Both the position numbers and the translations under genes were made by a program. A stretch of 64,000 nucleotides of DNA from Candidatus Naiadarchaeum limnaeum (GTDB lineage Archaea; Undinarchaeota; Undinarchaeia; Undinarchaeales; Naiadarchaeaceae). The stretch's first letter is position 1. Every line of letters starts with the position of its first letter. Below are positions 34,267 to 43,714 of this stretch, piece after piece. The notes under the pieces were generated by a model. It had not been told where the DNA came from. It saw nothing but the letters and a program-made list of their open reading frames with translations, and searched no databases. The stretch is taken from NCBI GenBank assembly GCA_014189685.1, contig DVAB01000023.1, positions 1 to 64,000 on the forward strand. The letters are read 5' to 3'.

Positions 34267-35306
34267 ATTAAAACCCCAAAGCTCTGCTCTGCATTCCCAA
34301 TCCCAACCCCTAAGTCTTTTTCTGTTATTTTTTTGCCTGTTTTTTTATCAATAAATTCGAATTCTTTAATTGTTGCAGGATACTCATGCCAAGTGAAAGT
34401 TGATTTTGCTGGCAATACTCCTTTTATTTTTTTCCTGAACTTCCACCACGAATCTGAATAAGTCTCAACTGTAAAGCTAATTTTTTCAGTTTTATTTTCC
34501 CCCGAAACAAGGAAAAAAGGATGATCCTCTCTTTCTATTCTCTTTATTTTTATATCAAAAATTCTATGTATTTTTCCTTTAAAATAAAATTCAATGTCTT
34601 TTTTCAAGGGCAGCTCTCCTGTTATCCTCCCCATATGAATTTTAAAATAAGTTAATGCTGCGCTTTTTTTGAAGTGGAAAATTCCCCAATACCATGGTAA
34701 AGCTGGCGCATTGAGGAAAACTCTCTGGAAATAAGCAGAGCCTTTTACTCTTTTTCCATGAACAACTCCCGTGAGGTTTAATTTGTTCATTCTCAAAAGC
34801 TTGTAATTAAAGCCAAACATTTCCTTGCTATTATGCGTGGGCATTGTAAACTGATTTAATTCCTTTAAGCTAAGTGCAAAATTAATGCCTTTCAACACCT
34901 TTACAAAGAGTTTTTTTCCTTTCAGCGAAAGCTCAGTATCGGGATTTTCTGTTTTCAATCCATGTTTGGAAAAGCATAATGGAGTGTGATGCCTTAAAAA
35001 ATTATGGTGCATTTTTTCTCCATCATAATACCACGCGGCAACTGCACCATCTCTAATTTTTCCTCCACTAGTTCTTTCCAAATCGTGGTTTAAAACAATA
35101 TTCAGGTCATTGCATTCAATTTCGACGTCTTTTTTTGTGCTCCAGAGTATCATCAATTGCCGCGGTTTTTCAGGATTTTTAGGGTTATTGAACATAAAGA
35201 GGAAAAACCACCACCACCAACTACCTTTTCTAGGCGTGGTTTTGCTCATATCAAAAACCTCTTTCTGTATTTCAAAAGCCCTTTTTGAATTAAATCTGTG
35301 TTCCAT
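34263..35306 (-). CDS. Tryptophan-rich protein of unknown function
   Basis: 347 aa from MEHRFNSKRAFEIQ. Near the N-terminus there is GSWWWWFFLFMFN, then PRQLMILWSTKKDVEI and a beta-rich body with AAWYYDGEKMHHNFL. It is soluble-looking and rich in Trp, Tyr, His and Lys. The W-W-x-F opening and beta pattern recall CrtC/AttH lipocalin-like proteins that act on isoprenoids, and the divergent neighbour is a geranylgeranyl reductase. That is a weak resemblance. Treat the function as unknown. Confidence 0.6.
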   Translation of the reverse strand: MEHRFNSKRAFEIQKEVFDMSKTTPRKGSWWWWFFLFMFNNPKNPEKPRQLMILWSTKKDVEIECNDLNIVLNHDLERTSGGKIRDGAVAAWYYDGEKMHHNFLRHHTPLCFSKHGLKTENPDTELSLKGKKLFVKVLKGINFALSLKELNQFTMPTHNSKEMFGFNYKLLRMNKLNLTGVVHGKRVKGSAYFQRVFLNAPALPWYWGIFHFKKSAALTYFKIHMGRITGELPLKKDIEFYFKGKIHRIFDIKIKRIEREDHPFFLVSGENKTEKISFTVETYSDSWWKFRKKIKGVLPAKSTFTWHEYPATIKEFEFIDKKTGKKITEKDLGVGIGNAEQSFGVLI

Positions 35307-35398
35307 TGTGAGGAGATAGGTAGGATTGTTTTTAATACTTTTGAACAAATTTAAATACCCAAACTCTTAAATACTTTGAATTCTACATTTTCCGAAAC

Positions 35399-36643
35399 AT
35401 GGTAACAGAATATGATGCGATTATTGTTGGAGCAGGCCCTGCAGGCGCAACAGCAGCCATGTACTTAGGAAGAGCAGGCAAGAATGTTCTTCTTGTTGAT
35501 ATGGCAAAGTTCCCAAGAGACAAAGTATGTGGGGATGCTCAAGGAAGAAGAGCTGCTTCAATAATGAGGGAGCTTGGAATTTACGAGGGCTATACACAGC
35601 TCCCTGGAAAAGGAATTTATGGAATGACGTTGAGCTCCCCAAAAGGGTTTGTTGTTCACTTAGATGTTGAAGATCGCAATAACCCGCCACAGGGATATAT
35701 ACACAGGAGAGTTGATTTTGATAACTATCTTTTTGAAAATGCAGTTAGAATGTGCCCCAACTTTAAAATTTTTAAAGTGACTGATCTTATTATTGAGAAC
35801 AATTTTGTAAAAGGAATTATTGGAGTTAATGAACAAGGGCAAACTGAAGAGATACGATCAAAAGTCGTTCTTGCTGCTGATGGGGCAAACAGTGTTGTTG
35901 CTGCAAAGTTTGGCTTGAACAAAAATCCACTTGCCCACTTTATTGTTGCAATTCGTGCTTATTACAAGAACGTCGAAGGAATGTCAGACCGCATTGAGAT
36001 ACATCTTGTCGAGCGAGTCATTCCTGGCTATTTCTGGATTTTCCCAATGCCAAATAAGGAGGCAAATGTTGGAATTGGAATGGTAGTTGAGGATATGAAC
36101 AAGAAAAAACTTAACTTACAGGAAGCAATGCTCCGCGAAATAAAAGAGAATCCACTCTTCAAGGATAGATTTAAAGACGCATTTATAGAAACCCCTCCTG
36201 GAATAAGAGGGTGGAGCTTGCCCGTTGGAAGCCACCACAGGAAATGCTATGGGAATGGATTCATGCTGCTTGGAGATGCGGCTTCTCTGATTGATCCCTT
36301 GAGCGGAGAAGGAATTGGAAATGCACTGATTTCTGGAAAAATTTCAGCTCAAATTACAATGGAGGCTCTTGAGAAAAACGACTTCAGCGAGAAATTCCTA
36401 AAGAAATACGATACTGAACTCTGGAAGATAGTTGAACCAGAAATGAAATTAAATTACAAGCTACAGAAAATTGCAAAGAGGTTCCCTGGCCTAATAGACA
36501 AGCTTTTGGAAAAGGCAAATAAAGATGATAAGTTCAAAAAGAAGCTGGAAAAGCACGTGCCTTACACAAGCAACCGTGATGAGCTTCTAAAGAAAGATTT
36601 CTTAAGTGAACTTGGATTAGCTGCGACTTTTCTTGGAATATAA
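35399..36643 (+). CDS. Geranylgeranyl reductase family flavoprotein
   Basis: 414 aa. FAD-binding GAGPAGATAAMYLGRAGKNVLLVD at the N-terminus, the PxxxxCG-like FPRDKVCGDAQGR, and GFMLLGDAASLIDPLSGEGIGNAL near residue 295. This is the archaeal digeranylgeranylglycerophospholipid reductase family, which saturates membrane lipid chains. It fits with the mevalonate operon of the same window. The promoter is short and AT-rich; single-gene transcript. Confidence 0.88.
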   Translation: MVTEYDAIIVGAGPAGATAAMYLGRAGKNVLLVDMAKFPRDKVCGDAQGRRAASIMRELGIYEGYTQLPGKGIYGMTLSSPKGFVVHLDVEDRNNPPQGYIHRRVDFDNYLFENAVRMCPNFKIFKVTDLIIENNFVKGIIGVNEQGQTEEIRSKVVLAADGANSVVAAKFGLNKNPLAHFIVAIRAYYKNVEGMSDRIEIHLVERVIPGYFWIFPMPNKEANVGIGMVVEDMNKKKLNLQEAMLREIKENPLFKDRFKDAFIETPPGIRGWSLPVGSHHRKCYGNGFMLLGDAASLIDPLSGEGIGNALISGKISAQITMEALEKNDFSEKFLKKYDTELWKIVEPEMKLNYKLQKIAKRFPGLIDKLLEKANKDDKFKKKLEKHVPYTSNRDELLKKDFLSELGLAATFLGI

Positions 36644-36701
36644 AACTAGGCTCCTTTTAGGCTGAAAAGTTAAATAACTGCAAGCCTTATTCATATTTAA
36701 A

Positions 36702-39197
36702 ATGATTAAGAGCATAGAACTTCAGGGCTTCAAAAGTTTTGATAGACGAATCTCAATTCCCTTATCCAAGGGCATAACTGCTATTGTGGGCCCCAACGGC
36801 AGTGGAAAATCAAACATAGTTGATGCTTTTTGTTTTGTTCTCGGTCGAACTTCAGCAAAATCTATGCGTGCTGACCGCTTAACTCACCTGATTAACAATG
36901 GCGGAACGAAAAAGCAGCCTGCTCCATTCTTAGAAGTTGCACTTGGCTTTGATAATTCTGATGGTAAATTTGCAGTTGATTCTGAGGAAGTTAAGATTAC
37001 TCGCCGTTTAACAAGAAACGGAACAATGACTTATAAAATTAATGATGACAAATGCACCCGTTCACAATTAATAGACATATTATCGCTTTCTCGTTTGAAT
37101 CCAGAAGGCTATAACATAATTTTGCAAGGCGATATCACAGCTTTTATTGATATGGATCCAGTACAGCGCCGTGGGATCATAGATGAGATCTGTGGAATTG
37201 CAGAATACGATGCAAAAAAGATTGAGGCACAAAAAGATCTTACTCGTGTTGAAGAAAATATTAAGGAAATTGTAATAATGATGAGCGAGCGCAAGAAACG
37301 CATTGATGATCTTGCAAAAGAAAAAGAAGATGCTGAAAGATATCAGCTATACAAAACAGATCTATCAAGAGTTGAGGCAAATCTAGCATACTCAAAAACA
37401 AAGAAAATTGAAGCAGAAAGTTTGCAAATCTCAAGCGAGCTCAAAGTAAGGGAAGATGAAGAAAAAGAAGTTCTAAAAAATCTGCGCGCAGTTGAAAGCG
37501 GGATTTCCAAAAAAGAGCGCGAATTAAATGAATTAGATAAACGCTTAATTCGTGAAGGTGGGGAAGAACAATTTAATATTCGCGCTGAAATTGAAAATTT
37601 AAAGACACGCGTTCAAGTGGCCGAAAGCAAAATTGCTTCCAAAAAAGCCGAGATTTCTGGCATAGATTCAATTATCTCAAGATTGCAGAGCATTGCTGAG
37701 GAGGAAGAGGATACAAAAGTTCTTACTCTGAAACAAAATGTTAAAGGAATACATGGAACTGTTTCAAACTTGTACAAAGTTGATGCAAAATATGCAGCGG
37801 CAATCGATTCTTCTGTTGGAGGTCGCGCGAACTACATTGTTGTTGAAAATGAAAATGTCGCTCTTGAATGCATTGAGTTTTTAAAAAAGAATCAAATCGG
37901 CCGCGCAACATTCTTGCCCCTAAGTTTAATTAGGGGGCAGGAATTGGAGCATGCTAAGGAAAAGGGAATTTTAGGACTAGCGATTAATTATGTAAAATTT
38001 GATTCAAAATATAAAAAGATTTTTGAGTATGTTTTTGGAAACACATACGTTGTTGAAGATTTAAGAAAAATCAAACCTTTGCTTGGAAAATATAGATTGG
38101 TTTCTTTAGACGGGGATCTTGCAGATAAAAGCGGTGCAATTTCTGGCGGATACAAACGATTGCAACAATCAAAGGCAAGTACTGAGATTGAAAATTACAT
38201 ACAAAAAAGAGATTCACTTCTAGATGAGATTGAAGCGCTTAAAATTGAAATTAATGATTTGAATGGGCGTTTAAAAACTTCCAATGAAAAAGAAACAAAA
38301 TTTGGAACTGAATTTCAGGGATTAAGAACAATGCGCGATTTAATCGAGGGCGAACTTGAAAAGATGCGCAGTGAAAGAGAAAATATTTCAAATGAGCATG
38401 ATGCGGTTGTTAGAAAAGTTGGCGATTTGCGAGTGATAAAAGCAACCGTAGATCAAAGATTGGATGATGCAAGAATAAATCTGAAAAGATTTGCTCAGCA
38501 AAAGTTTGAAGAAATAGAAGTCGGGCAAGCTGAAAGACAGGTCGATGAGTTTATGCGCAAAATTACTGCTCTAGAGCCAGTGAATATGAAGGCAATGCAG
38601 GAGTACGAACTAGAAGTACAGAGCTTTAAGGAGTTTGAGGGGAAGTTTAACAAATTACAGGAGGAGCGAAAATCTGTTCTGAACTTCATAGATGAGATTG
38701 AGGGCCGCAAAAAAGAGGTTTTTTTTGGAACATTTAACAAAGTTGCGGAGGAATTCTCAAAAATATTTCCAAAATTAAGTCCAAGTGGGGAGGCAAAGCT
38801 AATTCTCGAAAAGCCAGAAGATCCATTGAATGGAGGGATGCTTGTTGAATCGCGGCCGGCAGGAAAAAAATTCCAATCTCTCGAACTTCTGAGCGGCGGT
38901 GAGAAAGTTTTAACAGCACTTGCATTCCTCTTTGCCCTTCAGAGATTTAAACCAGCACCGCTGTACATTCTTGATGAAGTAGATGCAGCTCTAGATCAAC
39001 ACAATTCACTAAGATTTGTTGAGCTTTTGCGCGAAAATATTGGAAATGGGCAAATGCTAATTATTTCCCATAATCCTGCAGTTATCAAAAAAGTTGATAG
39101 GTTATTTGGAATATCAATGACAGCGGAAGGAGCCTCAAGATTAATTGGATTGGATTTGACTGAGTATCAAGCTGCTCCAATTCCAAGGGCTGAATAA
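36702..39197 (+). CDS. smc: SMC-family chromosome condensation ATPase with short arms
   Basis: 831 aa against about 1150-1200 in typical SMC. Walker A GPNGSGKSNIVDAF is near residue 31, the hinge about 345-480 (GIHGTVSNLYKVDAKYAAAID and LADKSGAISGGY), the signature LLSGGEKVLTALAFLFAL near 730, and Walker B LYILDEVDAALDQHN near 755. All head and hinge motifs are intact, so the shortfall is in the coiled-coil arms, about 160-170 residues each side. No frameshift was seen. scpA follows after one base. Confidence 0.93.
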   Translation: MIKSIELQGFKSFDRRISIPLSKGITAIVGPNGSGKSNIVDAFCFVLGRTSAKSMRADRLTHLINNGGTKKQPAPFLEVALGFDNSDGKFAVDSEEVKITRRLTRNGTMTYKINDDKCTRSQLIDILSLSRLNPEGYNIILQGDITAFIDMDPVQRRGIIDEICGIAEYDAKKIEAQKDLTRVEENIKEIVIMMSERKKRIDDLAKEKEDAERYQLYKTDLSRVEANLAYSKTKKIEAESLQISSELKVREDEEKEVLKNLRAVESGISKKERELNELDKRLIREGGEEQFNIRAEIENLKTRVQVAESKIASKKAEISGIDSIISRLQSIAEEEEDTKVLTLKQNVKGIHGTVSNLYKVDAKYAAAIDSSVGGRANYIVVENENVALECIEFLKKNQIGRATFLPLSLIRGQELEHAKEKGILGLAINYVKFDSKYKKIFEYVFGNTYVVEDLRKIKPLLGKYRLVSLDGDLADKSGAISGGYKRLQQSKASTEIENYIQKRDSLLDEIEALKIEINDLNGRLKTSNEKETKFGTEFQGLRTMRDLIEGELEKMRSERENISNEHDAVVRKVGDLRVIKATVDQRLDDARINLKRFAQQKFEEIEVGQAERQVDEFMRKITALEPVNMKAMQEYELEVQSFKEFEGKFNKLQEERKSVLNFIDEIEGRKKEVFFGTFNKVAEEFSKIFPKLSPSGEAKLILEKPEDPLNGGMLVESRPAGKKFQSLELLSGGEKVLTALAFLFALQRFKPAPLYILDEVDAALDQHNSLRFVELLRENIGNGQMLIISHNPAVIKKVDRLFGISMTAEGASRLIGLDLTEYQAAPIPRAE

Positions 39198-39198
39198 A

Positions 39199-39918
39199 AT
39201 GGAAGAAGATAAAATTGAAGAAGAATTTGTTGCTGAGAAGCCAACGTTCAATATAGAACAGATTTTGCAGAGTGAGCGCGCTTGGGAATATATTTTGCTT
39301 GATATTGTAAAATCTGAAGAGCTTGACCCTTGGGATATTGACATTACAAAATTAACACAAATTTATCTTGATAGGATTCAAAAAATGAAGGAACTAGATT
39401 TAAGAATTCCTGCCAGAATTATTTTAGCAGCAGCAATTCTTTTGCGGTTAAAATCTGAAACTCTTTCACTAACCAAATCAGAAGAGGGTATGTTTGAGGA
39501 ATTATTTGGGCAAGAAGAGGAAATTCCAGCAGAAGAGCCAGAGCCTGTTCCTCTTTTAGATTTAAGATTGACACGAAAGCCATTGCGCAAAATTACGCTT
39601 GCAGATTTGATCGAAACGCTTGAAAAAGCAATGGAAAAATCACATCGTGAAAGAGCTCTGCCATACCAAGTTGCACTAAATTTGCCAGAGGTTGATATTT
39701 CTGAAATGATTGAAACTTTATACAGAAAAATTTATAACATGCGCGAGGAAAAAATTCCTTTCAGGGCATTGTTGCCACAAAATACCACAAGCCATGCTGT
39801 TGATACTTTTCTCCCTCTACTGCATTTGGCAAATGAACAAAGGATTGATTTAGAACAGGAAGGAATTTTTTCAGAGCTTTTTATTTTAAAGCAGAAGATA
39901 AAGGCTAACGCTTCATAG
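39199..39918 (+). CDS. scpA: Segregation and condensation protein A (kleisin)
   Basis: 239 aa. ScpA pattern: LLDIVKSEELDPWDIDITKLTQIYL near residue 36, LRIPARIILAAAILLRLKSETL, and a C-terminal winged-helix segment. It bridges the SMC heads. Located one base after smc, as in bacteria. No ScpB gene follows in the window. The 3' end overlaps the facing unknown gene by 14 bp. Confidence 0.9.
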   Translation: MEEDKIEEEFVAEKPTFNIEQILQSERAWEYILLDIVKSEELDPWDIDITKLTQIYLDRIQKMKELDLRIPARIILAAAILLRLKSETLSLTKSEEGMFEELFGQEEEIPAEEPEPVPLLDLRLTRKPLRKITLADLIETLEKAMEKSHRERALPYQVALNLPEVDISEMIETLYRKIYNMREEKIPFRALLPQNTTSHAVDTFLPLLHLANEQRIDLEQEGIFSELFILKQKIKANAS

Positions 39919-41209
39919 CTTCGCTTTGTAGATTTCTTGGCACCCTGATACGGTATTTGTCAATAATGTACGCACATCTTCCTAGGGGGCTACCAAAGAT
40001 GAATTTTTCCTTTTCTTCTTCTGGAAACTTTATTTGTTGTATTTTTCTTTTAGAATCTTTGTTATAAGCGGCACATACGCTCCTTAATTCTCTTGGTGCT
40101 CTAAAAACATTGATAATTATTGGAATTCTATAGTGTGTATCCATTTTCTGCCGGAACGTTTCTATTATATCCCTATCAAAATTGTACATCTCATCTCTAA
40201 AAACTTCAAATAGCCCATTTAATTTGTCAAAATGTGGTTTGTCCGTTACTATAAATGTCTTAGAAGGTCTCCCATGAAACAAACTTTGAACAGCCTCCTT
40301 AGGAGTTCTTGGTCCGAATGCAACAACTAACCTCTTTTTAATTTCTTGTATGAACCCTATCTTTGCTAGTTCATCAACAGCTCTTGATGCATCTCCATCC
40401 ATTCTTTCTGCAATATCTTTCACCTGTGCAGCCGCTTCTAATGGTTTTGTGGTAAATCTGTAGACTACAAGCCCCTCGCTTGAGGCGTACATCCCACGAA
40501 GACTTGCTTTTAAAAATCTGCTCATCCATTTATTTCTCATCTCACCAACATTTGGCGCACTTTCATAAAGCCTTTCATATACATGAGCAAAAACTCCTTC
40601 GGGATTTGAAAGCATTCTTTTGAAATCTTTCGAACTCTTCTTTGTGCATTCTTCAAAAACAAACTTTAGTAGTAGTTTTGCGGCTGCAATTGCACAGTAA
40701 ATATTTTTCTTACTTGGGTTTTCGGGATAGATGTTCTTTTCAAATACATTACAAATATCTGCAATTGTTCCACCTCTAAAGTGACTGGGCTCTACTCCAC
40801 CTTTTAGCAATATACAAATCTCTTCTATTTTTTTCTTTGGTATTCTCGCATTTCCATAGTAGTGATTTATTTCAAAAAATGGTAAAAAACCATAGACACC
40901 TATGTCTCTGGCGCCATTGTAGTTTAATTCATTCCCAAAAACAAAGCCGAAATCTTTAAGGGCATCTGCATCCTTAAGATAATCGTACATTTTTTTGCGC
41001 TCATCTTTTGATTCATCCTTTTCGTCTTCATGGATATGATAGAGGTATTCTATTTTTCCTGTCCACAAAGGGATGACTACAAAATTAGTCTTTAACCATT
41101 TAGCGAATTTTTTAAGAGGTGTTTTTGTTATAGAATAAATTTGATAAATAAGTTTAAGAAGTTCTATTATGGACATCTGTCCTGTCCTATCGCTTCTGAG
41201 ACTTGGCAT
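39905..41209 (-). CDS. Unrecognised 434-aa protein
   Basis: Starts MPSLRSDRTGQMSII; the second Met (41176) is an equally possible start. The middle has RGGTIADICNVFEKN and a helical stretch, the later part KDIAERMDGDASRAVDELAKIGFI, which reads like a winged helix, and a Lys/Arg-rich C-terminus. No known catalytic motif seen. It is a stand-alone gene between two housekeeping blocks. Could be a regulatory or mobile accessory gene. Confidence 0.7.
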   Translation of the reverse strand: MPSLRSDRTGQMSIIELLKLIYQIYSITKTPLKKFAKWLKTNFVVIPLWTGKIEYLYHIHEDEKDESKDERKKMYDYLKDADALKDFGFVFGNELNYNGARDIGVYGFLPFFEINHYYGNARIPKKKIEEICILLKGGVEPSHFRGGTIADICNVFEKNIYPENPSKKNIYCAIAAAKLLLKFVFEECTKKSSKDFKRMLSNPEGVFAHVYERLYESAPNVGEMRNKWMSRFLKASLRGMYASSEGLVVYRFTTKPLEAAAQVKDIAERMDGDASRAVDELAKIGFIQEIKKRLVVAFGPRTPKEAVQSLFHGRPSKTFIVTDKPHFDKLNGLFEVFRDEMYNFDRDIIETFRQKMDTHYRIPIIINVFRAPRELRSVCAAYNKDSKRKIQQIKFPEEEKEKFIFGSPLGRCAYIIDKYRIRVPRNLQSEAMKR

Positions 41210-41245
41210 GAGAATATCTGTAACTTATTTAATTAAAATATCTTC

Positions 41246-42334
41246 CTATACTCCTATGTCCGCAATTTGAACTCGCCCAAGTTGAAATTTTCCAATTAAA
41301 CCTTTTTTAAACCTTCCTAAACAAATCACTAAATCCGTATTTACAACTACATTTTTTTCTTCTCCAGAATCTGGATTTAATCCAGACGGAACATCAATTG
41401 CAACTTTTATTTCAAATTCATTTAATTTTCTAATTGCAGATGCAAATGGCTCTCCAATCTCTCCTCTAACACCTGTCCCAAAAATTCCATCAACTACAAT
41501 TTCACCACTTGTGCTTTCTAAATCTTTTATTTCAATTCCATCATTTTGTGCGCGCTTGAGATTCATTTTTGCTTCCCAAGTCTGCGGCTGTACAAGCAAG
41601 ACAATTGAAACTTTTGCTCCCAAACTTTTGAAATAGCGCGCAGCAACTAATGCATCGCCGCCATTATTTCCAGGGCCTGCAAAACAAACAACGTTTCTTC
41701 TTATTACAGGAAAGAATTCATTTGTTATTCGTGCGATTTCTTTCCCTGCGTTTTCCATTAATTTTTCAATAGACAATCCTTTTTCAATTGCTTTTTTCTC
41801 TAATTCGTGCATTTCATCTCTTGTAACAAAACTTTCTAACTCCCTATGCTCTAGTTTTAATCGTTCAACAGTACCACTTTTTAAACCGAATTTTTGCTCA
41901 AACGCATGCAAAGTTTCCTGAAAAGAAAGAATTTTTTGGCCAGCAACTAAATTATCTCCGTATGAAACAATTTTTTCCTCGACTGTTACTGGAAGCAAAT
42001 CCTGCACAGGCTCAATTTTTAATGCAAGCGTTTCCTCTTTTGTTATTCCAGCGCCAACATGATACTTTGCAATTTTTCTAATTTCCTCTGGCACTGAATA
42101 ATTTTGCAAAATTTCATATCCAGTTATTCCCTGCCTTACTGAATGATCGCGCGCTCGGCCGATATCGTGCAGAAGCGCTCCATATTTTACAAAATCTAAA
42201 TTAACTTTTACTCCTTTTTGAGTCAATCTATTTGCTAACTCAAGCGCGGCCTTTTCAACAGTTCTACAGTGCTCTCTAATGTTTTCAGCTAAGCCTTCTT
42301 TTTGCCAAATTTTCTGAACTAATTCTTCATTCAT
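41246..42334 (-). CDS. HD-domain hydrolase fused to NAD(P)H-hydrate epimerase
   Basis: 362 aa in two parts. Residues 1-155 form an HD domain: His in IREHCRTVEKAA, HD in YGALLHDIGRARDHS, and later His in IAKYHVGAG. Residues 165-362 form the YjeF_N/NnrE epimerase, with CFAGPGNNGGDALVAARYF, VDGIFGTGVRGEIGEP and AIDVPSGLNPDSG. The epimerase repairs damaged NAD(P)H hydrates and is often fused to the dehydratase NnrD; here that half is missing and an HD domain takes the other end. The HD substrate is unknown. Confidence 0.85.
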   Translation of the reverse strand: MNEELVQKIWQKEGLAENIREHCRTVEKAALELANRLTQKGVKVNLDFVKYGALLHDIGRARDHSVRQGITGYEILQNYSVPEEIRKIAKYHVGAGITKEETLALKIEPVQDLLPVTVEEKIVSYGDNLVAGQKILSFQETLHAFEQKFGLKSGTVERLKLEHRELESFVTRDEMHELEKKAIEKGLSIEKLMENAGKEIARITNEFFPVIRRNVVCFAGPGNNGGDALVAARYFKSLGAKVSIVLLVQPQTWEAKMNLKRAQNDGIEIKDLESTSGEIVVDGIFGTGVRGEIGEPFASAIRKLNEFEIKVAIDVPSGLNPDSGEEKNVVVNTDLVICLGRFKKGLIGKFQLGRVQIADIGV

Positions 42335-42343
42335 TTTGAAAAA

Positions 42344-42438
42344 TAGCCCCGAGCAGATTCGAACTGCTGTCTCAGGCTTTCTCTCTCAATCTTTTTGAGA
42401 CCAGAGGCCCGTATCCTTGGCCGCTAGACGACGGGGCT
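42344..42438 (-). tRNA. tRNA-Gln (anticodon CTG) with intron
   Basis: On the minus strand: acceptor AGCCCCG (42438-42432) with CGGGGCT (42351-42345), discriminator A42344. T arm AGCAG-TTCGAAT-CTGCT. Anticodon stem CGGGC/GCCTG, loop C-T-CTG-G, anticodon CTG for CAG codons. A 22-nt intron follows position 37. Confidence 0.9.
42379..42400 (-). other. Intron of the tRNA-Gln gene
   Basis: The precursor folds as a perfect bulge-helix-bulge: exon CTCT pairs with intron AGAG, 3-nt bulges GG|T and AA|A are cut after the second base, and the intron hairpin is CTCAA/TTGAG. This is the canonical archaeal site at 37/38. Confidence 0.9.
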
Positions 42439-42471
42439 AATATTATATTTAGCGGGACTTATTTTATAATC

Positions 42472-42744
42472 ATGCAGCTTAAAGACATTTTCTCATTATA
42501 CCGATTTGGAAGAGGGAAGAAACTTTCTAATTTGAGAGTTACAATTATCCACCGCGGCGCGCCGCAGGATAAAAAAACAATTAATTTTGCGAGAACTGAA
42601 GTAAAAATTTTCCGCAGCCATTTTGAATATTTTGATAGGGCGGAAAATGATTTTATTTATATCCCCTTTCATAGAATTCTTGAAATTAGAGCAAAAGCAA
42701 AAATTATTTACAGAAAGCGTATGCCTATGCAGCGCGGTCAATGA
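42472..42744 (+). CDS. UPF0248/DUF504 family protein
   Basis: 90 aa, basic. The sequence RVTIIHRGAPQDKKTINF and DFIYIPFHRILEIRAKAKIIYRK is the DUF504 pattern, a small archaeal family thought to act in RNA metabolism. The 3' end overlaps the facing PhoU-like gene by 20 bp. Confidence 0.8.
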   Translation: MQLKDIFSLYRFGRGKKLSNLRVTIIHRGAPQDKKTINFARTEVKIFRSHFEYFDRAENDFIYIPFHRILEIRAKAKIIYRKRMPMQRGQ

Positions 42745-43714
42745 CAACTTCTGCAATTTCTCCACTGTATTCAATAATTCTTAATCCACTATCAAGAGCT
42801 AGAGCAATATTCAAAGCTGCCTCTCCCTTCAATCTAAGCGCGCTCTGAGCCATTTCTTTCAGTTCTTCTCTTATCGACTCAGAGTTCTCAATGACAGAGT
42901 TCGCCATCACTGGATCGTTTTTAAAGAAGGCGCGCATTGATGTGTCAAATAGCTCATTAATTCTCAAATTAACTTTTTTAATGTTCTCAACAAGATTTTT
43001 TGGGAGCTTTCTCTGATCAACTCTGCTTAAATATTTAGCGATCCCCTTTGCATGATCTGCTACTCCTTCAAGTTTTTTAGTTGTCGATTGATAAAATAGG
43101 CATTCCTTTGCGGAAATATCAATATCAGAAGACGCTCCCGGAGTTGTTGCAAGATTTAGATAGCGCATTGATAAATAATGCAATCGATTTATTGTCGAAT
43201 CTCTCTCAATAACAGTTTTTGCAAGAATTTTATCGCGCTGGAACAAAACATCAACAGCGTCCTTGTGCATATCCTTTGCAAGCAAATACATTCTGCGAAT
43301 TATTTTATCAATGGGAAGTTCCCCTGGTTTTACAAGGCATTCAATCGAAATACGTTTCATCCCTTCCTCAACAACCTCCAAACCAATAAGTGAACTTGAT
43401 ACCCTTGAAATTTCCTCTCGTAGTTTTGGAGAAAGAATTTCCTTGCCTTCAATATCAATGCGCTCGAACCCTGTAAGATATTTGCTGACAAGTATTCTTT
43501 GCAAATAATCAAAATCTATTTTATTGTCAAGCTGTAGGGTTACCGTTCGCATCTGTGGTGCAGAGTTTTCAGAGCGCAGCAAAAGCCCGCCATTTGAAAA
43601 ATCATCTATGTAAACATTGTTCCCTGGTTTTAATTTTGTAGAATCAATCCATTTTTTCGGCAGCGAAACAACACAGCTGCTCTTTCCCATCTTAATTAGC
43701 TTTCGGACTTCCAT
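42725..43714 (-). CDS. AbrB-PhoU family regulator
   Basis: 329 aa. The N-terminal AbrB/SpoVT swapped-hairpin domain (MEVRKLIKMGKSSCVVSLPKKWI) is followed by two PhoU-like helical bundles (about residues 115-215 and 220-325). This is the archaeal phosphate-uptake regulator architecture: DNA-binding head, phosphate-signalling body. No pst transporter genes are in the window. Its ATG is at the 3' arm of a hairpin element. Confidence 0.88.
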   Translation of the reverse strand: MEVRKLIKMGKSSCVVSLPKKWIDSTKLKPGNNVYIDDFSNGGLLLRSENSAPQMRTVTLQLDNKIDFDYLQRILVSKYLTGFERIDIEGKEILSPKLREEISRVSSSLIGLEVVEEGMKRISIECLVKPGELPIDKIIRRMYLLAKDMHKDAVDVLFQRDKILAKTVIERDSTINRLHYLSMRYLNLATTPGASSDIDISAKECLFYQSTTKKLEGVADHAKGIAKYLSRVDQRKLPKNLVENIKKVNLRINELFDTSMRAFFKNDPVMANSVIENSESIREELKEMAQSALRLKGEAALNIALALDSGLRIIEYSGEIAEVVIDRAA

